Translations under genes and position numbers: made by a program | The notes under the pieces: generated by a model | What the model saw: the letters and a program-made list of their open reading frames with translations, nothing else | Told to the model about the DNA's origin: nothing | Database searches by the model: none | Shown here: positions 21,364-33,678 of the stretch, piece after piece | How the letters are laid out: the number at the start of each line of letters is the position of its first letter | Position numbering within the stretch: the first letter of the stretch is position 1 | DNA from: Apium graveolens | Lineage: Eukaryota; Streptophyta; Magnoliopsida; Apiales; Apiaceae | Assembly: GCF_009905375.1 (NCBI RefSeq) | Contig: NC_133652.1 | Location: forward strand, 23,489,339 to 23,553,338 | Reading direction: 5' to 3' | Length of the DNA stretch: 64,000 bases

Positions 21364-24300
21364 TCACTTGACTTTGTTGGTACATGCTGAAATTGCTGAT
21401 TTAATATCTTCTTTTCCTAATGATGTTTCAACGATCACCTGCCAAAAGTCAATGCCCGCAGCCCGCATCGCCAGTCATTAACTAGTCCAGTGTAACGGTG
21501 AAAAGTTCATCAAACAGAAAATAAAACTAATGGCAAACACGCTTTTTATAAAGGTTGCTAAGAAAGCCAGTTTAAGAACTGATACAAATTTAAGTTTGCC
21601 ACAGTATATTGGTCAACAGCATCAATCTGCAATTCTAGTTGGTTTTGTGAAGCTTAACCTGATACAAACTTTGTTCCATGTTTTTAATAAAATTGTTTGA
21701 AGAATTAAGCGTGGCACAAGTACATGTTTCTTTTTCTACCAACAAACAACAGACAGGGTCTCAGCAGGTAGTCAGTACCCAGAGGACAACCACAGTAACT
21801 AAAATTTCGAAAGTTCACAGAAAATTATAATAGTAATACTTATTAGATGGTATTGTAATGTTTATTAGATGGTTTAAAAGTTTAGATTGGAAAATTAATA
21901 AAGTTGCACGTCAACACTTCAGGGACTAATGATTAAAGCCATTAAACTACATTGTTTACCTCTTGTACTCTGTTTCCTGCTCTAGCAAGCAATTTGTATT
22001 GATTTTCAAACATGGAAGCCATATAAACCTGTCATAAGATTTAAATCAGAAGCTAATATTTTTCAATATGGAAAGCACATCATCCCAAGGGTGCAAAACA
22101 TAAAACATTGAACGAGCCCTGCTCTGTGAAAACAGAGTATACAAACTGCATGTAGTTTCTTAAAAAAATTTCCTTCAAATTTTGTTTGAATTTTAATTTT
22201 GTCTCATTTATTATTTTTTGTTTTCAGCAAGTAGATCAACAAAATAATCAATTTTAATTAAGAAATTTTTAGCCGAGCAGTGGCATATTTACGAGGCTTG
22301 AAACAAAGACACTTAGGACTTAAGAGTGGAGGTAAGATCTGTATACATCCTTCCCTCGCAGATTGGCTAGGTAATTTGTGAGGTTTGGTCTGGTTTTCCT
22401 TAAAAGAAACACTTTTCAAAATATTGAGTCTATAACTGTTATTGCATATAATTGTTTATTGATTATTGACTATTAAGTTGAACCCATGAAAGCAGACTGG
22501 AGTTAGTTGAGAGAAATAAATTTGCATAAGCACAATTGATAGAATTCAAATCCAAGAACAAATAATGTCTTCTAAGCATTAATGGCCGACATGATTAAGT
22601 TACGTGCCATTCACTCTCTTGACCAAATAGTGCAAAAGGCCAACAACATAAACTTCCTGTTATGGTCATATGCATAGAAAAAGGTAGAATGTAACCTTTC
22701 CCTGACCCCAACTAGATGTTGATGAAGGAATAAATTGCAAAATCGATGAGAGTGCTTTGTGAGGGATGGCAGTGGCATTGTAAGCAGCTGAAAAGAATTA
22801 AAATCTGTTGCGCTTTGCATGAATATTTTTTTACCTGAAATGCTGGGGCCAAACCAGGGCTCAAGAAATAGCGACCTCTTGATACAGCCTTAATTCCTTC
22901 AAATTGCTCTAGTTCTTTTATTAGTGATTCTACATCTGCCCACTGTCCAAATTTTTTTAATCAGAAGTAAGTGTTAGTTGTAAAGTAATATATCAAGTTA
23001 GGATAGGTTTCAACTTATAAGGCGTTCACGTTTTACTTCTATATAATACTGGAAAAGGAAACCATAAGGGCTTCATTTTGAATAATGATGAACTCAACAA
23101 TTGTTTAATAAATACAGTAAGGACTAATTTTTCTTCCTGTTAAAAAAAATCGGGAAAGGACATTTCCAAATCCTCACAAAATGCCTAAGATAATTGCAAC
23201 CCGGTAGATTTGAGACAGAAGAAAGAACTAATCCTTCAAGTGCTATCAGTTCAATCCACATGTCAAAATAGGAAAAATGTGATAAAGGTGAAACTGAAAA
23301 CCTCATCATCTGCTTCGGCTGCTGCCAATTCCCCGCCGAAGGAATCATTGTTACCAACTACAACTTCCATGGACTCGATCATTGGATCTGGCTGTCACAC
23401 GAAACAGTGTGTATATCAGATAACCAAGTCTCCCAAAATATGTATGCCCAGGCATATGTTTTAATATCCTATATTACTCTATGTTACTACATAGTATGAT
23501 GTAGTAACTAGTTATGTAATGTTCATTAATGAAATGCAGCCATTATTTCATATATTACAGTCCAAGAAGATTACTGTTACCGCTATATCCTTCAAGGACA
23601 GAAAAATGCGTTCAACTGCAAAGTCTATTTGATGAATTTTTGCCTCAACAATCTGAAAGCAAAAAAAAAAAAAAAAATCAATAGCTGAGCCTGGACTAAT
23701 TTAATTATAAAAAATAATTAGCACTGAAACAAGAAAAGCCATCATAGTTATTTTCTAAGTCTATAACAACGAGAGAAATTTTAAAAATTTAAAATCTACG
23801 AGCAAGTTATTTATGCAAATCTCTACAAATTCCTTTTTTCCCGATGAGCTACTGCCTTTAGTAGACAATTGACTGATTCAATCATTTGCATTCAGATTGT
23901 TCTGGTATTTTCAGAACCATGCATACCTTTAAATTAGGAATCAATATTAATGTATATACCTGGCCAACTTTAAAATATGATGCAGGGTCCAGAGTTGCAT
24001 CCCAGGACACTTCTGTTTGGTGAATCAGAGCGGGGACTCCTTCAACCTGTATTCAAAGCAGTAAGTTAATTAGACAGGATACTATTATAATGATCAAATG
24101 TTTTGATGTACGTCTGATATATATAGCTGCAATAAGATTAGAGTATGCCTGCGGTAATATGTACTCCATTCCATCCATCTTAATTTTTATGAGCGGCGAC
24201 CAGCATATAAATTTACAGAAAGTGTAAGTAGTTCTATTATCTTACAAGCAGTGGATGGTAATTTAAAATCATCAACTGATGAATTGAGCACCAGACTTTA

Positions 24301-27300
24301 TTATACCTCAACAAATATACCAAAGTATGTGATCTTTTTTATGCAACATTTCACCACGTCTCCAATGCTCAATTTAGCCTGCACTGAAAACAGTGTCAGC
24401 TTAAACACCAGTAGCAAACTAGCAACTAAGAACACGTTTAAAACACAGATTTTTTTAAGGTTTCTTGAAGATAAACAGATTATAAATCAAAGCAGATTTT
24501 GTTAATAGAGCACAATCGTGAGTGTCATAGTGATAAAGGAAAAATAGCTACTATGAGTGTAATCATAAAAGGTCTCACCATCAGCTTTCTTTTTTTCTCA
24601 ACTAATTCTTCCTTCTCCTTTGGCTTCACAGACAATATTAGCCTTCTAGATTTTCTTTCTGCTAGTAGTACATTTACTTTGAATTTCTGCAAAAGTAATA
24701 ATCATAGGTAATTTGTTAACTTTACAATCAAGATTCAAAATAAATCAAATTATTCAGACCTGGCCGACAAAGGATGACAAGAATTTAAGCTTCTCTTGGT
24801 CATAAATCATGAGTAGATCTTCAAGTGTATTACTGGATGATATTTCTTCATCAACATTATGCTCAAGGCTGACATCTGAGCTCGAAATAGTAGGAGCCTT
24901 TGTTGCAACTTCAGAGCTTCCGATGATACTTAGATTTTGCTTGTACATAGATGGGTCCAAACCTCTCCTTCTTAACCAAGACTCAACGGCCAAGAACTTG
25001 TGTTTGGCTGCAAGATTGCGGTATGGTAGGAATCCAATTATTGAGCCAAACGATACCTATAAACAATACCCAAAAGTTACAAGGATACAAATATAAGTCA
25101 ATTTGCATTAAATAACAGAAAATGCATGTTTAATAAAGTATGGTGAACTACAGCACAAGTTTACATACAACAAAACCTCTAGTGCTAGAGCTTATCACTT
25201 CCACTTCCACTCTGCCACCAGTCTTAACTAGATCTTCCGCTCTTTTCCAGTCGATATTTTCACGTTCCTGCGTGTGTGTTTAAAACTCATCATCCATCAA
25301 ATGATCTTTCTTAAAACTGAACTGAAGTTTATAAAAAATTAAAAATTTATTATTATACCTCCAGAGGTGGTGGTGTACGGAGCTTCTCAAGCCCTATACT
25401 GCCATCATAACTTTCAGTGTTTGCACGAATTTTCTCGCCTCTAGTCACGTCTGAAGTCCGTTTCACAGATTGGTTTAATCTGTAAAATTATGACTGATGA
25501 AACTAAAAATATATTTGAAAGTTTGAAACATATACAAAGCCCAAAGTAAATAGTTGTCATGTGATTGTGCTCTCAATCACCTTGCTGGTTTATGGAGAAC
25601 AGCTTCTGCAGACGTACTGGAATTATAACTGTCTGATTTTGTCTTCGATGCTTCAGTGACAGCAAGTTTCACATCAGACCCTAAATCATTTTGCTGAAAT
25701 GGCCTTAATTCTTTGGGGGGGAGAGCATTATTAATTCATACGTATTTCAGTATAATTTACAGATACATAGATGATACTGGCATTACCTGTTAAAGTTTCA
25801 CTTTGCTGTCCATCACTACCTGAGGGTGAGGCATCGCCACCTTCTAAAGATTGCTCAGGACTTAATCTTGATGTGGGCACCAATTCGGAAGACAGATCTT
25901 TCGCAGAGCTTGGTCCAGTATCATCCTCTGACGTTCCTTGTTGACTATCATTATCCAACATCTGAGGTTTTTCTACAAGTGTGAAATTGTCTTGGTCGGG
26001 AGTTATTGTTGCTTTTTGTACCATTTCCGCAGATAAAACTTTTGGGTAGCTTGATCCAGTATCTTCCTCTTCAGGAGTACCGTGTTCACTATCATTATCC
26101 AAAGTTTGAGGTTTTTCTACAATTTGAGGTTGTTCTATAAGTGCAAGATTGTTTAGCTCAGGGCTTACTTTTGATGTGTGTTCCATTTGGGAAGATAATT
26201 GTTCCCCAGCGGTCGACTCAGTATCCTCAGGGGCACCTTTCTCACTTTCGTTATCCAACATCTGAGGTTTTTCTACAAGTGCAAAATTGTTTTGTTTCGT
26301 GGAATCTAGTAGATTTTTTATACTGTTCTGCTCCACAACCTTTCTAACTTCTGCATCAGCATTATCGGAAGATTCTTGTTTGTTCTCTTGATCGAAACTA
26401 ATGAGCTCAGGTTTCCTTATCAAGGCGATATCACTAAACTTGTCCTTTACTTTCTTTTTCCCTTTGCCTATATTTATTGACATGTTATATTGACTATACG
26501 ATGTAGACGCTTTGCTATTCCCAGCATCATCCTCACTGTACACAGATGGTTTCCGCAAGATAACATCAGGAACGCGAACTTTAGTACTATTAACCACTTT
26601 AACTGCTGGTATGCTTGGTCTTTTAAAATTAGAAACCATTGGTTTATTATCAACTTCAAATTTCACTCCTTTCTTAGGGACGGGTCGAACCAAATTCAGT
26701 CCATCCAGTTTCTTAGGGACCGGTCGGGCCAAATTCAGTCCATCCAGTTTCTTAGGGACTGGTCGAGCCAAATTCAGTCCATCCAATGAAGTCGGTGACT
26801 GCCTTTTCTTAGGCACATCAAATGAAAGCTCCTCACTTATATCATAACTCATTCCTTTACCACCCTTCTTGTAATACATTTTTTCAATTTCCAAGTCAGA
26901 CATATCAGGGTTATACTTTTTACCCATTATCTGAAAATTCACAGGCTTCATTATATCAGAATTTCACATCTCAGATTTTCACATTTTACAAAGTCTTCTA
27001 TTAACGACCAACTTCTACAAGAAAACTATGAACCATAATCTAATCATATAGGCATAATCAAAGCTTAATCAAACTACAAATTGAGTAGTAAAAAACAACA
27101 GCATATCACAATTCACAAACTTGAACCACATTATCAATATAAAATTTACAACTTGAATTATAGTTAACATAAAGATACATACATATATCTAAATTACCTT
27201 AGCAAGAGTAAGTTTAGGGTCTTCACCAAGCATCTTCCCAAACTTGAGTTCCATTTGGTCCCACTCATTAAGTCTTGGCTCATCATTTGATGCATAAAGA

Positions 27301-27428
27301 ACAAATCTTTTTGATTTACAAGGTAAAGAAACAGTTGATAATCTTCTTGGGTGTGAAAAAAATGGAACTTTCAGTATAAAATCAGAGGTTTTTATAGAAG
27401 TAGTTGTTGGTAATGAAAGTCCCTCCAT
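21364..27428 (-). CDS. Chloroplast S1-domain RNA-binding protein, 14 exons, 900 residues
   Basis: Exons in transcription order: 27428-27198, 26930-25787, 25710-25581, 25479-25359, 25267-25169, 25056-24760, 24686-24579, 24378-24307, 24046-23960, 23652-23581, 23391-23302, 22942-22835, 22028-21960, 21438-21364. All introns are GT..AG, phases agree and the total is 2703 bases. Exon 1 is a Ser/Thr-rich chloroplast transit peptide followed by a DEPRLNEWDQMELKFG block. Exon 2 is long and acidic, with three copies of LDGL(N)LxRPVPKK and degenerate LVEKPQMLDN repeats. Residues ~545-620 form a first, divergent S1-like OB fold (GFVVSFGSIIGFLPYRNL); ~711-787 a canonical S1 domain (LSIGDVVKCCIKKITYFGIFVE). 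It resembles Arabidopsis At1g12800 (SDP, plastid rRNA processing) from memory. Assignment to that orthologue is inference. Confidence 0.93.
26671..26787 (-). repeat. In-frame 39-bp minisatellite (3 units) in exon 2 of the S1 gene
   Basis: TTCTTAGGGAC-type units begin at 26671, 26710 and 26749, exactly 39 bases apart. Read on the minus strand they encode three near-identical 13-residue blocks (LDGLNLARPVPKK). Repeat number could vary between alleles. Confidence 0.92.
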
Positions 27429-27500
27429 TTCTTGTAAAAATAAAAAATTGAGCTCACTAACTCATATTAGTAAGCATTAAGATTAATGGGTTTTTGAATA

Positions 27501-27656
27501 TATCTATTTATATACGTGTTCTTGATTTTCAAGAAAATTTTATGTTGATACTTGCAAGATGAGGTAGTGCAGAGAGAGTTTGAAGATGATGATGGTTTGG
27601 GATATGTGAGGGAGATATAAGGTAACAGGTGCAGGGTGTCACATGATTGGCACGTG
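27501..27656 (-). promoter_or_regulatory. Promoter elements of the S1 gene: TATA box and G-box
   Basis: On the minus strand a TATATAAATAG-like TATA box lies at about 27504-27514, some 80 bases upstream of the start codon. A palindromic G-box CACGTG lies at 27651-27656, about 225 bases upstream. G-boxes bind bHLH/bZIP factors and are common in light-regulated plastid genes; that link is inference. Confidence 0.55.
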
Positions 27657-27690
27657 ATCGCCTAAATCATTTTTTTGCTAATTAATTTTA

Positions 27691-27881
27691 TGTCCCGGTT
27701 GGAAATTGGATTTCATTTGAAATTCTGAATTTGATCAAATAAATTGTTTGAGAATTTGGATTTCATTTGAAATCCAGAACATTCAAATATTAGTATAAAC
27801 ATGAGAATTTGAAATGACAACTCCAATTCTGTCATTTAAAATTTCTCGTTTGAAATGAAATGTAAGTTTTCAAACGCCCTC
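27691..27881. mobile_element. Small TTA-flanked MITE (Tourist/Harbinger-like)
   Basis: 191 bp with imperfect terminal inverted repeats: the left end TGTCCCGGTTGGAAATT..TTTCATTTGAAAT pairs with the inverse of the right end ..ATTTCATTTCAAACG. It is flanked by TTA on both sides (27688-27690 and 27882-27884), the target duplication of PIF/Harbinger elements. No coding capacity. It sits just upstream of the S1-gene promoter. Confidence 0.7.
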
Positions 27882-27935
27882 TTACAAGAAATTCATGGTA
27901 AAAAACAACTTTACAAGAAACCGGCATGATAGTTC

Positions 27936-28140
27936 GTAATAGTAGGGTTATAAAATAACTTTTGAAATTCTATACATGCAATTAATATTTTGTTCCTTGC
28001 GTTGCCTATAAAAGTCATGCATTTGTAAATGAAAAACACATCAATAACAATCTTTTCTTTATTTGCATTCTTCTTTATCACCTCTGCACCCCTTTTATTT
28101 AATACAATTATTGTTATAATATAGTTGGTATTTTATAATA
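27936..28140 (+). repeat. Copia LTR fragment, same family as the 3' LTR at 48501-48744
   Basis: About 205 bases align with 48543-48745 at roughly 85-88% by eye, including the promoter segment TTGCCTATAAAA (28003-28013 here) and the common tail ATTGTTATAATATAGT. The first ~40 bases of the LTR are missing or diverged, and no primer-binding site follows. It may be the 5' LTR of element C, cut off by the Helitron, or an unrelated solo LTR. Confidence 0.75.
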
Positions 28141-28188
28141 CGTTAATCCATGCCGAAACTAAGAAGGTATAATTTTAATTTAAATCTA

Positions 28189-29100
28189 TCTATATTATAA
28201 AAGTTGTTGTGCTTTGACAATGTAAAAGACCATTGTACCCATTCGTATATCACCGTATTTATGTTTGATTGCCAATTGATGTGCAGACTTATACTACTAA
28301 ACAAACACAACCATTGTTTCTCTTACTTTAACATCCACATGTCGGAAATCAGACCACCTAGCTTTCTGACCTTCTTATCCAAACTTTACTTGACCAAAAC
28401 AACTTTAAATTTCAAAATTTTCAATTAAGGAGCGCAACTCAAAATTGAAGGTGTAAATTCCCCTTTCATTCTCCTTTTTTTGCTTTGTTATTCTTTCTTA
28501 CATGTTTATTATACACCCTTATTTTACATCTGTGTAAGGCTTCCAGTTGACGCTTTGTACTATTGTTCAATCTTAATGTAGGGCAAATCTATGATTATCT
28601 AATTTGAAATTGTGAGTATTCTACTATCTACCAAGTTCTCTGTTTTGTGTTATTTTTCAATCTTACATGTTTAACAAGATTGTTTATTTTTTTTATAGCG
28701 TATTCAGACTATATATCTAAGATTTCATGTTACTACTTTATTATTTCTCAGTTATAAACAATGAACTCTGAAGTTTCAAATCCAACATCAGAAAAAAAAA
28801 ATATTGGTAAATAAAAAAGTAAGATCTCCGCCAAGGTGTCATAATATTTGTGAGTTTCTTCGTCGACAGTTCATGTTACTACTAACATTTGTGAGTTTGG
28901 ATATATATGTTTTACTAATGTTACATCTTACCTTGGTAAAGATAATCAACCTCTAAAGAGGAGAAACAAAAGTGAAGAACGGGTACTTGTGTTGTTTGAC
29001 ATTTGTTAGTTAATTTACCAATGATTTTTGATTAATTGTACATTTGTGAGTTATAAGTCATACAAATTATTTCATTCTTTTTTCATAGTTAATTATGATA
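28189..29100 (+). other. Left terminal region of the Helitron, non-coding
   Basis: No confident exon. Possible promoter and early introns of the Rep/helicase gene. A segment TCAGTTATAAACAATGAACT at 28749-28768 recurs at 29668-29687 before a duplicated exon, so this may be a decayed earlier copy of the same unit. Confidence 0.45.
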
Positions 29101-29418
29101 AAAAACTGATGTTGGAGAAGTTCAACACATCGAAGAGCAAGAGCAATGCAGACTCAGTCGAAGATAATATTGAAAATATTCCGCCAGGTACCTTATTGTT
29201 GCCTTTTTAAAACCAACCATTCATTTCAATTAGATGCTCATTTACATTTTTTAATTCAATCTTCCGCATGTTTATTTTTGAAAGAAGCAAAGGCTCTTTC
29301 CCCTCTACATATCCGCCGCGATACTATATACTCATAGTGAGACATGTTAACATTGACCATTGATTCACCATTCAGAAAGTCATGGAAGTTTAATTGTTTA
29401 ATTTTCTCTATGATGCAG

Positions 29419-29866
29419 CTCCTTCTAATGTGGAGTCTTTCTTAGAGGAGGTTACTGGTACTTCTGCAGCTTCTCATTTCAACAGACCCCCATTACATAG
29501 TAATGGAGCAAAAACAAGAATGTCTATCTCACCAACACCAAAAGGACCTCATAGTGGGAGAAATCCTTTTATCAAATTTGACCAGTGTTTGTAAGTACTA
29601 TGTATTGTACAGTACTTACAATTTAATTATGGCATTGGTAACAATCATTTTTTGTAGTTAATTCATCAGTTATAAACAATGAACTTTGATGCAGCTCCTT
29701 CTAATGTGGATACTTTCTTAGAGGAGTTTACTGAAAGTTCTGTAGCTTCTCATTTCAATAAACCACTATTACATAATAATGGAGCAAAAAGAAGAATGTC
29801 TATCACACCAACAACAAAAGGACCTCATACCGGAAGAAGTCATTTTATCCAATTTGACCAGTGTTT
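29419..29866 (+). repeat. Tandemly duplicated exon-intron unit (period 276 bp) in the Helitron
   Basis: Two 172-base exon-like blocks (29419-29590 and 29695-29866) each follow GATGCAG and end at a GTAAGTACTATGTA donor. Their translations are ~80% alike (both start APSNV and end FDQCL). Each is 1 mod 3, so including one or two copies changes the downstream frame. Probably part of the variable N-terminal region of the Helitron protein, a placement that is inference. Confidence 0.8.
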
Positions 29867-30710
29867 GTAAGTACTATGTACTGTACAGTTGATAGATTTT
29901 AATTATTGTGTTGTTAACACGTATTTTTTGTAGTTAATTCCTCCACCGACATACGATCTCCTTTGAAGAGCAATGAAAATATCAAAAAAAACACCATTAC
30001 CACTGCCAATATGAAGACACATTTTACAGAGACTCTTAAATCTTCAACTGCCAATAGTTCCAATAAAGGTAAATTTTTTATTTCCGGCATAATACAACTC
30101 TAAATCCAATTACCTTGGCCTGTGTTTAAAAATATTGTTTTCCAATTTTTTCTAATATTTTCTTTCTGTGCTTAACATAATAAGGTCGTACGCATAAACC
30201 ACACGATATGGAAAAACAGTTGGGCCGTACGAGTAAAAGATTAAATTTTGAAATGGTTGATGACCCGACAACCTGTGAATTTAATTTTGACAGTATATGT
30301 ATGAACTGACTAAAAATGCCATTCCCAGTTTGAAAATGGATAATCTTTGATGAAAATATTTTTTGTTGTAGATTACTCTACTATACGGGACACTGAAATT
30401 CCAGATGCCGATTGTTATTCTGATGACGGTATAATTCAGTTTCTAGGATTATTCTGTAGTCCATATAATTGCTACCTTTTTATGATTCTCAATTTTATAT
30501 CATAATGCTTAGAGAATGATGATAATGTTCAGTGGGAATATGATGCAAACAATACAACAAGAAATAGAGGTATATATATAACCTTTTTGAGATAAATATT
30601 ATTTCCTTTATATTTGTCTGTTTAAATTCCTGTCATGTAATAAATTAATCGTGATCGGCATATTCTATAATATAATATTATAAATTTATGTTGGTAACCT
30701 TATTTTGCAG

Positions 30711-33082
30711 TGACATTAGAGTATGCGTCTTTAGGTCCTTCAAGTGTCAAGTGTTCTAAATGTGAAGCTTGGATGCGGAAGGAAGAACGTGTTAACAAAT
30801 ATTGCAGTAAAGGTATTCCAGAATTTTCCTTATGTCGTGGTAAGGGTGAAATTCAACTACCAAAGGAAAAATCTACTCCAAGCTACATGTGGCAGTTGTT
30901 CAACGATAAAAGAGCATTATGTTTGGAACGAATCTGATACCATTTGGAATATACGTAAAAGAGGGAAGCAGATTGGAAGATTATATTATACTCATCACAG
31001 CACCGGGGAATTGTGGTACCTACGTTTATTGCTAACAAAAGTTCACAGTCCTTCTTCATTCCAATGCTTGAGAACCGTCAATGGGAAATTATTTTGTACT
31101 TTTCATGAAGCATGTAAAGAATATGGTCTTTTAGATGATGACAACGAATGACATCAAGTTCTCCAACAGTGTGCATCTTCTGGATTTGCTCCATAAATTC
31201 GACAACTATTTGTTCACATCATGGTTAACTGCAGAGTCACTGATCTATGTAAATTATGGAACGATCATTACAAAGATATGGTCGATGACATTCTCATGAA
31301 AAGACGCCAATAACTTAGGAAGCCACAATTACTTCTCAATGATAAACAATTGTAATATTATGCTCTTGCAGGTTAATGTCCAATCCCCTGCCCCAATTTT
31401 ATTAACTTATTCATTATTAGTATTGTTGTAATTATAGACTACTTTTGTAGAAATTGATAAGCTCCTGAAGAGCATTGGAAAATCACTTAAACATTTCAAT
31501 GACATGCCTCAACCACCAAAGACTTATTTGGACACCAGCTCAAACTGTTTGATAACAGAGGAAACAAGCTATGATATTGAAGAAATGACACGTGAACATC
31601 AGTTATTACTTTCTCAATGTAATGCACAACAATTGGAAGTATATAATTGTATCATGGAGGCACTGACTAAAAATGACAGCGGTTTATTCTTTGTATATGG
31701 AAGTGGAGGTTGTGGTAAGACTTACTTATGAAAAAATTTGATTACGAAGTTAAGATTTGAAAGTAAAATTGTACTCCCGGTTGCTTCATCAGGTATTGCA
31801 GCCACTCTTATGCCTGGAGGACGGACTTCACATTCCCGTTTCAAAATACCAATTATTTTGGATGAGCATTCTACATGTGCAATTTCTCACAAAGCAGATA
31901 TTGCTCAACTAATTCAACAAACAATATAATCATATGGGATGAAGCTCCTATGCAGCACCGCTCTTATTTTGAATGTCTTGATCTTACTCTAAGAAATATT
32001 ATGAAAGTAGTTGATCCTAATCGGTTTCATATGCCTTTTGGTGGAATCATTATCGTCCTAGGTGGTGATTTCCGATAAATTCTCCCAATGATTCCCGGTG
32101 CTTCAAGAAGCCAAGTGGTATCATCATGTATTACAAGATCTAAACTTTGGGATATAGTTAATTTGAGGGAACTGAAAGAAAATATGCGTCTCACTAAAGG
32201 AATAAATGATGTTAAAACTCAGAAAATGGCAAAGTTTACAAAATGGGTACTCAATATCGGCGATGGCAAGATTGATAGAGCACATCATGGCGATGTAGAA
32301 GAAGATATTGAGATTTCAGAAGAATTCTGTAACCTTGGAAATGTAAATTATGTGGATGATATGATAGAGAGCATTTTTCCTGATTTGCATCACAATTTTC
32401 AGAACCCAAGGTACTTGAGCGAGCGAGCTATTCTTACTCCCACCAATAACACAGTTTGTCATATTAATGATGTTATTGTTGAGAAAATTCCAGGATAAAC
32501 AATTTCATACTTAAGCACCGATAGTGCTGAAGATTTCCCAAGAAGTGACACTGAGCTTAATAATTGTTTTCCCCTGAATATTTGAACTCCCTCAACGTTC
32601 CTGGTTTTTCAAGCCATGAATATTTGAAGTTAAAAGTTGGAGTTGTTGTGATGTTGATGCGAAATCTAAACCAAACACTAGGATTATGCAACGGAACAAG
32701 AATGGTGGTAATGAAATATCTTTTACAATGTGTTGAGTGTGAAGTCATATCAGGTAGTTTTGTTGGGACTCGCCATTTCATTCCGAGAATGCAACTGTCT
32801 CCAAATGATACAAAGTTACCATTCAACCTTTTGAGAAAACAAATGCCACTTCAAATTTGTTACTGCATGACCATTAACAAATCTCAAGGGCAGTCTTTAC
32901 AAATTGTTGGTTTGTTTTTACCTAAACCTGTTTTTACTCATGGGCAATTGTATGTTGCGGTTAGTCGAGTTACTTCTCCTAATGGTCTAAAAATCTTCAT
33001 TGAATCTGACATGGGTAGGAATACCAACATTATTCAAAATGTCATGTACAAGGAAATTTTTTACAATTTACCCAAGTCATAA
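30711..33082 (+). pseudogene. Helitron Rep/helicase pseudogene: Rep nuclease deleted, PIF1-type helicase decayed
   Basis: 30711-30910 encodes the N-terminal Cys block typical of plant Helitron proteins (VKCSKCEAWMRKEER). At about 30905-30920 it jumps directly to the region after Rep (HYVWNESDTIW, LRLLLTKV, LRTVNG), so the HUH rolling-circle nuclease is missing. The PIF1-like helicase follows: Walker A YGSGGCGKT (~31700-31725), Walker B IIIWDEAPM, GGDFR, MTINKSQGQSL and YVAVSRV (~32950), ending at TAA 33080-33082. Breaks include stops at 31728, 32076 and 32496 and frame changes near 30910, 31925 and 32550. No working protein. Confidence 0.9.
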
Positions 33083-33678
33083 ATTGGTGAACTTCCTATC
33101 CTGTATGCAAAAAATGTTTATGGACAAATTATTCATTACTATACCGAATTTTATTGTGATTGGATTGGGGGTTTTTTTCCCGTAAGTGACTTCTTCTCAA
33201 ATAATTTTGTTATTTACTGTATGCAGGAAATGCATACATTGTAACCATTAAATAATTATATACTGAAAATAAAGATAGGTTGAGAACAACTTATAACCTA
33301 TACCAACAACCTTATTTCCATAATTAACACCACTTCAGACCAAAGTTTCATGTATATATCTTATTGCCCCTTGTTGAAAGTCATTGTGGATACGAACAAT
33401 AATATTGTATAATTTATTTGGCCACATATTGAAACTCAAAATAAGTCACATGACCAGTGACCAAGCTACTGCACAAACTAGAAAAGAAACCCGTGATCTC
33501 TGAATAGTTCCAAGAAAACTACTATTTACCTTGAAAATTGAGAAAGGAACATATTCCCTTATCTTCAAGGATTTTTAAATTTTTTCATGTTATATAATAG
33601 ATTGTATCATCCGTCTTCTTCTACAAAACTTTTCTATCTACATCTGTTTCAACCTCTCATACAAAGTACTTATCAATA
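33083..33678. other. Non-coding spacer inside the Helitron
   Basis: AT-rich. Separates the helicase pseudogene from the first RPA-like gene. No gene seen; a promoter for the RPA-like gene may lie in the last 150 bases. Confidence 0.45.

Noticed and set aside
24251..24711. Plus-strand ORFs across the S1 gene introns and exons 7-8
   Set aside because: They overlap well-supported minus-strand exons with correct splice phases and have no family signal.
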